A stretch of 41,766 bases of DNA from Rhizophagus sp. LPA8_4_AMF (Eukaryota; Glomeromycota; Glomeromycetes; Glomerales; Glomeraceae). Below are positions 32,820-41,766 of the stretch, in pieces. A program made the position numbers and the translations under genes. How positions within the stretch are numbered: position 1 is the first letter of the stretch; each line of letters starts with the position of its first letter. The notes beneath the pieces are model-generated. The model was not told the origin of the DNA, searched no databases, and saw nothing but the letters and a program-made list of their open reading frames with translations. The stretch is taken from the NCBI GenBank assembly GCA_021464525.1, contig JADRCO010000236.1, positions 1 to 41,766 of the forward strand. Direction: 5' to 3'.

Positions 32820-34816
32820 ATTGATTGTAAACTTTAACAAGTAATACCAACACCACGCACAATAATAGTTAAATCAAAAATTTTGGGAACAATTCTCGAA
32901 TTATAATCCATCACATTCTCTGCCCAATCATAACTAATAACAACTTCATACTATACCAGTATTGTCTAAGCATAATTCCTAGATTGCCGCTTCTAATATT
33001 TGACTCATGATGAAATAGGAAATTCTGCTTTAACATTTATGAATAAGAATACGAAATAATTATGATTATGGAACATAGTATACAGCTAAAAATGAATATT
33101 TTCAAATGTAAAACAATAAAGGATCAATGATTTTGCTTTAAAAAAAATATTCTGGATTACAATGGTAGAATTATTTTCACATGAACCAATACTAGTTTAG
33201 TAAGATAAATACTTGTTAGTTACTTTTCTATTTATTTACAATTCTACAATACACAAATAAGAACCGCGTGATATGGAAACGTCATATTCTGATAATTTGT
33301 TACACGTTGTATTAAATTTTATGATAAGAATATCGTAAATAAAAATATTTATAATAAATTTTTTTTTTGTTTAAGACCTGTATAGGAAAATGAAGATCGT
33401 TTTTTTTTAGAATTTTAAATAATTTAACCATATAAAGATTATAATAAAATTACCTAAATGTAGTACAAAATCGTAACATAATAGTATATATAAGTATAAA
33501 TTAAAAGAAAATAAATAGAAACCAATATTTGTACTTTCCTTCCAACTTATGATGATACAAAGAAAGAAGTTTCAAAAGTATTAGGCTATAACTTTAGCCA
33601 GTACAACTGAAAATGTTCAAAAAAAGTATACAAATTACAAAGCACTCTCTCTTACAGTATTTAACTATTTTACTGATAAACTGCATTGGATAGTATAACA
33701 ATAAATATCTCATAATTGGTAAAAAAAAACTTGATTTTTCAGAGATATAACGGAGCAGACATTTATTATTTTATATTAATGAAGAAATACATTACGCCAT
33801 GATAAATTCTAAAACCATTTACTCAATTTTATTTATTTTTATGATTGCAATAAAGATTTTATATATAAAATATAATAATAATTGGTTGTAATAATAATTC
33901 ATTCATAATACTATTATCAGAAAAAGTCAAAAGGAAAATGAATCATCATTTTATGACATGAATATGCAAGAAACTTCTCGTTTACTTTGTATATAAAAAA
34001 GTTATTAAACTAATTTATATTTGAAAATGATTTAGTATAATTTAAATTAAAATTGCATAAGCAAAATTCAACAGAATTTAAATGTCATAATTAAAAATAG
34101 AAATTAATTATAATAATTAAATAACTTTGTCATTATAAACTAGCTATGCTAATCAATTAGCCTCAAGGATTGAAAGAAACTAAAAATAAGATAAATGATT
34201 TAAAAAAAAATTAGTAACAAATTAAATATTTATAACAAATTACAAGATATATATAATACTACAAATATAGCAAAGATTTTTTAAACTAGAAGATACTTAA
34301 AATTTTTAACAAATAATTAATAGAAATAAGTACTGTATAACTACCATTGATTGTATAATAATACCATGCAATCAAATTATGTTACAGTTTTTTCTTTATA
34401 TTTTATACCTTTTCTTTAGGTGCATTAAACCTGTTGAGAAATTTACAAACCCTAGAAAAATCACACCTTAATTGCTCACAAAAAATAGGTGGCTTAAAGT
34501 TTTTATTTATTTATTTATAATTAGAAATTCATAGCTAATATCATTGCCATTAAGAAAACAAAATTCCATGCAATCTATTATTATAAAAAAATGCCAAAAA
34601 AAATTTTTTATATGATATTTATTAAAAAAAAATATCAACTTATTTTAATAATTATTCATACTACTGTATAACTTGTTAGCGTTAGTAAAACATATTGGAT
34701 CTTTAACCTAGCCAAAAAAATAATCAACTTATATATAATATATATTAATAATATAACAATCAAACTGTTTTAACTTATATACAAGTTAGGAATTACTTAA
34801 TGAGCTTTTAACAAAG
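32820..34816. other. Gene-poor AT-rich DNA
   Basis: Very AT-rich, with no frame of coding character, no clear inverted-repeat element and no RNA gene visible. Confidence 0.5.
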
Positions 34817-35502
34817 ATGAAGGATGTAGTGAGCGATAGAGAAAAATGTAAAAAGAAACAAGTTAAATTAGCGGATATTCATGAATAAATTATATTTGCT
34901 ATTTTTAAATGTATAATACCGATGCATATTATGTTATATATTCAATTTAAAATTATTTATAAAAGAAGGTAATTTCAATATGACACATTTTTTTAGTTAA
35001 TTTTACATTGTTATACCTTTTTTATGCAAATGAAAAATAATTAAATGAATGGTTTGAGAAATTGAATGATTTAGATGTTAAAGTGATAATTATATATTTT
35101 GTAAGCATAATATATATATATATATAAATATTTTGTAAAATATATAATTATAAGTTGTTTTTTCTTTAGACATCATAGATAAATTAATTAACTGTCCCTT
35201 AAAGTTATCAAATGCATTTAGTAAGACCAGAAAAATTACACTTAAAAATTTGGTAAAAAAGATTAATTTATAGTGGAATAATTATTAATAGATTATCATT
35301 AATATTAATTTGTAAAGTAAATCATGAATCTTTCTGGTTTTGTATGTATTGAATATATACTGCAATGAGCCAGGTTTAATCTTAAAAATTAGCCTAAATG
35401 TGGTCCAGCATTCAGTAAATTAAATCTGGCTGTAATTGAACTAGCTAATAGATTTTATGATTTTTATGGGTTGAATCTAGGTTATTACAATTATTGGATA
35501 CA
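34817..35502 (+). pseudogene. Exon-like coding pieces of an unrecognised gene
   Basis: Pieces in order are MKDVVSDREKCKKKQVKLAD (34817), LNEWFEKLNDLDVK (about 35044), IIDKLINCPLKLSNAFSKTR followed by KITLKNL (about 35174-35254), and a convincing exon 35393-35502 coding PKCGPAFSKLNLAVIELANR then FYDFYGLNLGYYNYWI. The last exon is preceded by an ag acceptor and followed by a perfect gtaagt donor. Pieces do not all join in phase, so this is probably a decayed gene, though a real multi-exon gene with unusual introns is not excluded. No family is recognised. Confidence 0.4.
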
Positions 35503-35513
35503 GTAAGTCGATT

Positions 35514-36378
35514 GATATACACTCCCATTGACCCATTCAATATTCAGATTGTAAATCAAGTATTTTAATTTTTTTGAAATATTAGAATTTAGATCTATAA
35601 TTTTTGTTTAATATTTTAGTACTTTTTTTTTAGATAACAAAGGAAATAATTTTATATAATAAATGATGTAACTTTATGAATATACTTATTTTGGTAAATT
35701 CAACTTCAATAATAATAAATTAATGATTTTGGTTAATACTTAAAAAATCTTGCAAAAATATTAAAAAATATTTTTTATTATGAGAGATTTTTTTAAATTA
35801 TATAAAACAATAGTTAGCGTACTTGCTACTACCAAAGTTGCTAAAATTGCTTATGTCAAAATATTAGCCATTTGTTCTCCTTATTTGTCTTTGTAAAGAA
35901 TTTTATTAACTATAATGAAAGAAAAATTGGCAAATATTAAACGTTCAAATAGGTAAGAGAATTGAAATAATAAATTATTGTATATAATTAATATAATGAA
36001 AGTATTATAAATTTTTTATTCTTGGTTTAAGACTTTATTTAGCAGATACTGCAAATATAGCAATTTGGACATCATTAAAATTTTGATTGCAATAGTGTAT
36101 ATAATACAAGTTTGAGAACGATTCTTTCTTAAAATTACAAATACTATGCAGAAAATTTATGCTTAAATCCAGGAAAATATTTTTAATTTGTTTCACCTCC
36201 AGTAAATTGTTTGGTTTCTCTTATTCAATAATTTTCAAATGGATGATAAAATCCAAGTTTGGCAACTTGTGCTTACCTGAACTGTTTGGTCTTATAGGAA
36301 AACCAAAAAAAAAAATTTCAAAAAAAAAATAAATAGTAATTAATAATGGACTCCAGTCTGCCAGATACCATCTCACGG
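35514..36378. other. AT-rich intergenic DNA, no gene seen
   Basis: No coding-like frame. A minus-strand frame at 36221-36463 is created partly by poly-A runs and by the rRNA-like segment, and is not called. Confidence 0.5.
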
Positions 36379-36442
36379 GAAAAGAAAATAATAATGATTC
36401 CTTTAGTAACTGCGAGTGAAGAGGGATAAGTTCAAATTTTAG
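36379..36442 (+). rRNA. Fragment of 28S (LSU) rRNA 5' region, displaced
   Basis: The segment contains gattcctttagtaactgcg and agtgaagagggataagttca, close to the conserved start of eukaryotic 28S rRNA (normally ...gattccc-tagtaactgcgagtgaagcgggaaaagctcaaattt...). The gaagaggg variant fits glomeromycete LSU. Only about 65-80 nt are recognisable and neither 5.8S, ITS2 nor the following D1 region is present, so it is a dispersed fragment, not an rDNA unit. Confidence 0.75.
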
Positions 36443-37183
36443 AAGCCGATCGCATTGTCCCAAGCAGGTGGAAATGGCTGAAACTATAATTCATTTAAAA
36501 ATTAATATATGGTTCTATATAATTAAAAAAACTAAATTTTTTCGTTGGTTATTTACCGATCAAAATTTCATTAACCGGCATCGGATTAACCACGAAAATT
36601 TCCATGGACGACGGTGTATCACGCGTTTCGCGTTACACAATTTAATTTATTTTAATCTAAACGTCAAAGAAATTTTTTAATTATATAGATTAATTATTTC
36701 TTTATTTAATTAATAAATTTCTCAGCTATTAAAGTAAAACAATTTAGCAAAAAAAAAAATACGGTAACTCGATTAATGGAGAAAATTAATTCTTTAAAAT
36801 GTTGTGACTTTCATGCCCTGATAATTCTAATTTTTCTTACTTATTATTAAACTCAAATATTATAATATTTAACTCAATCAGTTCATGATATAATAATCAA
36901 AAAACAATTAAATCATTAATAAAATATTGTATATTATATAATACTGGTTTATTTAAAAAAAAAACAAGTGCAATATTTTAACTTTATTTTGCATTTTCAT
37001 CTGCGTCGTAGAAAACGAAATTTTCATAATAATAACTGGGCATGATTATAACGAGACAAACATAATTTATTGATATTCATTCACATTATCACATATAAAA
37101 AATTTAAGACATGATTTGGTTTTGAATCATATCAAAGGGAAAATACACGTACATCAAAGAACTGCCAATCACAATAAATAATC
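36443..37183. other. Intergenic, no gene seen
   Basis: A GC-richer stretch at 36550-36650 (cgacggtgtatcacgcg) follows the rRNA-like fragment. An open frame at 36468-36680 lacks any family signature and is not called. Confidence 0.4.
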
Positions 37184-37191
37184 GGTAAAAC

Positions 37192-37327
37192 AGGACCCCG
37201 AGCAATACCGGCACTCATTTACTATTGCTGCTGGAATTATCCAAAAAAAGGAAGGATCTAGTGATCTACACATTATTTAGGTTCATTCTACGCAAACTCT
37301 GTATAGCTGTGTATTGCTCGGAGCCCT
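37192..37327. mobile_element. Tiny hAT-like MITE with perfect 8-bp target duplication
   Basis: The ends are AGGACCCCGAGCAATAC and, read inward from the right, AGGGCTCCGAGCAATAC. The flanks ggtaaaac at 37184-37191 and 37328-37335 are identical. The element is 136 bp with no coding capacity. Its boundary can slide by a base because c/t at the edges are shared. It is a different family from the other hAT-like elements here. Confidence 0.85.
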
Positions 37328-37335
37328 GGTAAAAC

Positions 37336-39251
37336 TGCGTTTATAATAAAAGATCAAAACTTGACAGGAATCCTGTCAAAAGAAATGTTCGCGCAAAAAA
37401 AAAAAAAAAAAAAAAAAATTTATTGGCATAAATAAGAAAATGATTAGAACTAAATTTTTTTCATGAAGTTTCACATTGTATTACAAGCCTTTAAATTTTT
37501 ACGATTAGATTAAAGTGCAGATAAAAAAATGCAGCTATGTTTTACAGCTAGTAACTACATTATGGTAAAATTTCAAAAGAAATACAAATATGTATTAATC
37601 TGCTCTGTTTCTAAGAATATTTTAAATTAATGGCTTGATTTAAAAGAAAAATGTTAAGGCTTTTTTTAAAAAAAATTCTTTTATTTAATGTCTTTTGTGG
37701 CGCAGCACCTTTAAAAAAAAACAATTGAAATTTCTCCTTTAAATAAAGCTTTAAAATTCTATACTAGATCATTAACTACTCTAAAAGCTTATTTAGAGCT
37801 GAAAGGTGATTTTAATACTGAATTAATTACAAAGTAGTGCTAATTTTATCGTCTTTACCGATCATTTTCAAGATGGTTCTAACGAAAAAAAAAAAATAAA
37901 AAAAAAATGATATTTAAAACTACTTGTAAAGTAGCTAAAGATATGACATCTACTTGATGACTTTTAGAAGTTTATATATATTTTATTTCTCTGTATTATA
38001 ATTTTTTTGCGCAATGATGCCCTTGTTGCCACCCAGAACGCTTAAATTTATTTGATTTCACTCTATACAACAAAAATAAATTCTTATTCAATATAAAATT
38101 ATTATTCACTCATTATAGCATAAAAGTTAATAATATAAACTTTCAAAAAAATTAGATTTCTACAATGCATTGTAAATCTTTCCAAATAAGTTTACGCCAC
38201 AAAAATAATAAACACAAAAAGATAAATAGGATTCCGAGAAATACACAAACAGGTAACAATAGAGTATGTGTAGATTGATATGTGTCAGAATTTCACGGGA
38301 AATCGCGGAATTGGTTTATAAAAATACTAATAATGTTTAAAATTTTGGCCTGGTTTAGGGTTTCGATCGTCGTAATACCGGCTGGCATAAATTTGGCCGG
38401 AATTTGCGAATTGTAATCTTGGTACAATTCTGGTTAAATCACAGAATTAAATTTTATTACAGACAGAACTCGTCCAGAAATCATTGTCCTAACTGTCCAA
38501 AATAATGTGTAGATCCTTTAATAATTTAGCTTTATTATTGTAATTGCGTGATATTATTGATATACTAATATATTATTTTTCGTTTTTGATGAAAATATTA
38601 TTTATATGTAATTTAAGTCTCAAACTTTGCTATGAGATTATTAGATTAAAGACCATTTTACAAGAAGAGAATCGCGAGGGGACGACTAAGCGGAAATTAA
38701 CCGGTTAAAAATATAACAATGATTAACAAATGATCAGCATTATTTTTTTCTAGTTAGACAATCTAATTATTTTTTTTTAATTATATAGATTCTTCATTTT
38801 TAACCATAGTTAAGTTTAAAAATCCTATTAAACCGTTATTTTGTGTACATGATAATCATCCGTTATTCAACCGGTTTATATTTGAATATCCGTACGATAA
38901 TCATTTATAATAAACTTTTCAGTCTTACATAAACTTGCTTAAACTTTTTATATAAAAACTTTTTTAAACTTTTACATATAAACTTTTTTTAACTAATAAT
39001 ATGAACATTAAAAAAAGTTAAAAGATAATTTGTAAATAACTAACTATTGAAATAATCTGCGCCGCAAAGGACACAAAAAGCTATTTTTGTATGATTTTGA
39101 TCGACATCCGAAAAGCTCCGTGCAAAAAAAATTTGTTTGTTACACAATTCGGGAAACACCTAATATTTATTTATTTGCATATTTTAGGTTAATATATTTT
39201 TTTTCAGTCGCCTTTTTACTTATTCTATTCATTTGTAATTTAAAGATTTTA
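37336..39251. other. Intergenic upstream of the kinase-like array gene
   Basis: Includes an A run of about 24 at 37397-37420, tagggtttcgatcg at 38356 (like the TIR of the element at 9009 but with no partner end found), and a perfect 12-bp palindrome ttaaccggttaa at about 38697-38708. Repeated aaactttt(a/t)ata motifs lie at 38918-38990, just upstream of the array gene. Confidence 0.5.
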
Positions 39252-41659
39252 ATGGATTCTTATACCGAAGATATTAAACTAATTAAGTCATCACACGTCG
39301 ATGAGAGATGTGATAAATGTAATTATACATGTAACGCAATACATTTTCAGCAAAATTTTGGAAATTGGACTAGTGGTAATAATGATATTGATGAATTTAT
39401 TCAAGAAACTCAGCTATTAGCTCATCAAGATGTAAAAGAAGCATTAGAATGGATACCTTATGATAGATTTTATAATATTAAATATATTGCAAAAGGAAGG
39501 TATGAAGCAAATTGGATTGATGGATATATTATTTATTGGGATAGAGTATATCATAATTGGAAAAGGAAAGATTGTAACACGTTTGTTAATTTGAAAAGTA
39601 TGAATAATTCAAAAAATGTTGCATTTGAATTTATGAATGAGGTATAATAAATTAATTATTTAGATAAAAGTTTTGAAAATTTATATCTACTAATATATTA
39701 TAATTGTAGATTAACGGATGTTATGGAATAGCTCAGGATCCAGAAACAAAAAATTATATGATGGTTTTGAACAATAGATGCAAAAAATGTGATTATATAT
39801 GTGATTTAATGCATTTTCAACAAAATTTTAGAAACTGGACTAGTGGTAACGATGATATTGATAAATTTATTCAAAGTACTCAGCTATTAACACTTTGTTA
39901 TAACTATGAAGGAATATTTGAAAAAGCATTGGAATGGATACCCTATGATAGATTTTATAATATTAAATTTATTGCAGAAGGGATTTATGAAGCAAATTGG
40001 ATTGATGGATATATTATTTATTGGGATAGAGTGCATCAAAATTGGAAAAGGAAAGATTGTCATAAGTTTATTAATTTGAAGAGTTTAAATACTCCAAAAA
40101 ATCTTACATTAGAATTTGCAAATGAGGTATACTAATAAGCTTATTAACAATTTTAAAATTTTATTTTTTTTTAACATATTATTACATTGTAGATTAAAAT
40201 AAATCAAGAATTTTATGGAATAACCCAGGATCCGGAAACAAAGAGTTATATGGTAGTTTTGAATAATAAATGTAAAAAGTGTAATAAAATATGCAATGCC
40301 ATCTACTTCCAACGAAAATTTATAAATTGGACTAGTGGTAATAATGATATTGATAAATTTATTAAAGATACTCAATTATTGGCTCATTATAATGTAAAAG
40401 AAGCACTAGAATGGATACCTTGTGATAGATTGCACAAAATCAAATATATTGAAGAAAACAAGTTTGGTAAAGTGTATAGAGCAAATTGGATTGATGGTTA
40501 TATTGATAATTGGTATAATTATAATCAAAATTGTAGTAGAAGAGGGCATAATATGTTTGTGATTTTAAAGAGTTTAAATGCTCCAAAAATTCTTACATTA
40601 GAATTTGCAAATAAGGTATATAAAATTCTTATTCTGAAAATTTTGAATATTTTGATGTTATACTAAAATATTATCACATTTGTAGATTAAAATGGACAAT
40701 AAATTTTATGGAATAACTCAGGATCCAAAAACAAAAAATTACATGGTTGTTTTGGATGATATTTGCAAACAATGTAATTGTACATGTGGTTCAATATATT
40801 TTCAGCGAAATTTTGATAATTGGACTAGTGGTAATGATGATATTGATAAATTTATTCAAGATAGCCAACGATTATCTCATTATGATGCAAAAGAAGTATT
40901 AGAATGGATTCCTTATAATAGGTTCAAATATATTGCAAAGGAAAAGTTTGGCAAAGTGTATAGAGTAAATTGGATTGATGGAAATATTGGTTATTGGAAT
41001 AATGAGAGCCAGAATTGGAAAAGAGAAAATCAAAATACAATTGTAAAACTTAAAAGATTAAGTAATCCAAAAAATATTGCATTAGAATGTATGAATGAGG
41101 TATATAAACTTAATTATTTAGATAAAATTTCTGAAATCTAATTTTTACTAATGTTTATAATTATAGATTAATGGATGTTATGGAATAACTCAAGATCTGG
41201 AAACCAAAAATTATCTGTTGGTTTTAGAAGATAAATGTGAAAAATGTAATAAAGTGTGTAATTCAATAAATTTTCAACGAAATTTTGAAAACTGGACTAG
41301 TGGTAATGATTATATTGATAAATTTATCCAAGATATTCAGCTATCAATACATGATGATGATGAAATATTTAAAAAAGTATTAGAATGGATACCTTATGAT
41401 AGATTTTATGATATTGAATATATCACAAAAGGCAAGTTTGAAGCAAGGTGGGTTGATGGTTATATTAGTTATTGGAATTACTTTTATCAAAATTGGGAAA
41501 GAAAAAACCAAAATATGAATGTTATCCTGAAAAATATAAATTATTCAAGAGATTTTATATTAGAATTTATTAATGAGGTAAACTTGATTTATTATTAATA
41601 AAAATTTTGAAGTTTTTACTTTTATTAACATATGATGATTTTAGATTAAAATAAACTAG
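39252..41659 (+). CDS. Kinase-like protein of tandem N-lobe modules (3' end disrupted)
   Basis: Exons 39252-39641, 39710-40126, 40193-40615, 40686-41099 and 41167-41577 all join in phase 0 with GT-AG introns of 66-70 nt; exon 6 starts at 41645. The start chosen is the ATG at 39252 (MDSYTEDIKLIKSSHVDERC); an in-frame ATG at 39087 would add a hydrophobic stretch that looks like leader or intron. Each module reads CxxCx3C, NWTSGNDDIDKFIQ, ALEWIPYDRF, NWIDG with or without a glycine-loop remnant (FGKVYR in modules 3 and 4 only), a lysine in LKSLN, and LEFxNE (NK in module 3), then after the intron FYGITQDPETKNYMVVL, which runs straight into the next CxxC. These are kinase N-lobe and hinge parts; no HRD or DFG is present, so this part cannot be catalytic. 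It is probably a binding scaffold or a failed duplication. Exon 6 is cut after four codons by a MITE whose first bases give a TAG. Confidence 0.8.
39710..41656 (+). repeat. Tandem exon-intron duplication with a three-exon higher-order period
   Basis: Exon plus intron units repeat every 480-495 bp. Exons 2 and 5 both begin attaa(c/t)ggatgttatgg (INGCYGI), share an extra acidic loop before LEWIPYDRF and lack the GKVYR glycine loop. Exons 3 and 6 both begin attaaaataaa(t/c). Introns 1 and 4 share ttaattatttagataaaa. This implies a block of three units (offset about 1456 bp) duplicated after the single-unit duplications. Confidence 0.8.
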
Positions 41660-41766
41660 GGATGGCAACGGTCGGTCATGGTCGGTCATCGGTCGGTCAT
41701 AACCGGTCAAGAACCTTTGACCGACCGACCGTTCTGACCGACCGCTATGGCTGACCGTTTGACCGA
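41657..41766. mobile_element. Left part of a hAT-like MITE (ggtcggtcat family), runs off window
   Basis: It begins TAGGGATGGCAACGGTCGG, the same TIR as the element at 22854-23272, and continues with ggtcggtcat and gaccgacc repeats. It lies directly after the first 12 bases of exon 6 of the array gene. The right end and the target duplication (expected copy of aaaataaac-like flank) are outside the window. Confidence 0.85.

Noticed and set aside
36221-36680. Two open frames flanking the rRNA-like fragment
   Set aside because: They arise from poly-A runs and rRNA-derived sequence and show no coding signature.
38356-38370. TAGGGTTTCGATC as another MITE end
   Set aside because: No matching inverted end or 8-bp duplication was found within 600 bp.
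39087-39251. N-terminal membrane segment of the kinase-like array gene
   Set aside because: The in-frame upstream stretch is hydrophobic and T-rich with splice-like ttttcag; family-like sequence begins at the ATG at 39252.
1-41766. CRISPR arrays, bacterial operons or prophage
   Set aside because: Introns, eukaryotic kinase and Sel1 families and hAT-like elements show a eukaryotic nuclear region; no spacer-repeat arrays are present.

Overview
The window looks like nuclear DNA of an arbuscular mycorrhizal fungus, most likely Rhizophagus or a close Glomeraceae relative. It is extremely AT-rich, has short introns of about 50-95 nt, and carries members of three gene families that are hugely expanded in those fungi: TKL-type protein kinases with Sel1 repeats, divergent Hsp70-like ATPase-domain proteins, and kinase-like proteins with the motif NWTSGNDDIDKFIQ. 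The species call is from family recognition, not from a search.

Layout. 1-3764 (-): 5' part of an apparently active TKL kinase joined to a long Sel1 array that runs off the left edge. 4086-7435: decayed coding remnants of an unrecognised gene, interrupted by a hAT-like MITE (5843-6307), followed by a short spliced ORF (6834-7435). 9009-9355: a second hAT-like MITE with a perfect 8-bp target duplication. 11895-14160 (+): an Hsp70-like pseudogene with two nonsense codons and a frameshift but good splice sites. 15190-17846 (-): a coiled-coil/Hsp70-like pseudogene with two frameshifts and a GC-AG intron. 18998-28000: AT-rich repeat territory with a diverged duplication of about 2 kb (19195-21045 and 25750-27985), MITEs, low-complexity repeats and small gene relics. 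28989-31618 (-): an intact five-exon, 769-aa coiled-coil/Hsp70-like gene, paralogous to the 15190-17846 pseudogene. 31.6-39.2 kb: mostly gene-poor, with a possible promoter (32125-32205), an exon-like relic (34817-35502), a 28S rRNA fragment (36379-36442) and another hAT-like MITE (37192-37327). 39252-right edge (+): a gene made of tandemly duplicated exons, each coding a Cys-motif plus a kinase N-lobe and no catalytic lobe in the window; its sixth exon is cut by a hAT-like MITE.

The most striking items are the tandem kinase N-lobe array, with a higher-order period of three exons, and the contrast between an intact Hsp70-like gene with altered ATP-site motifs and two decayed relatives. Both fit rapid birth and death of expanded signalling/chaperone-like families helped by tandem duplication and short hAT-like elements. 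All joins, introns and pseudogene calls were made by eye from sequence consensus and comparison between copies in the window.
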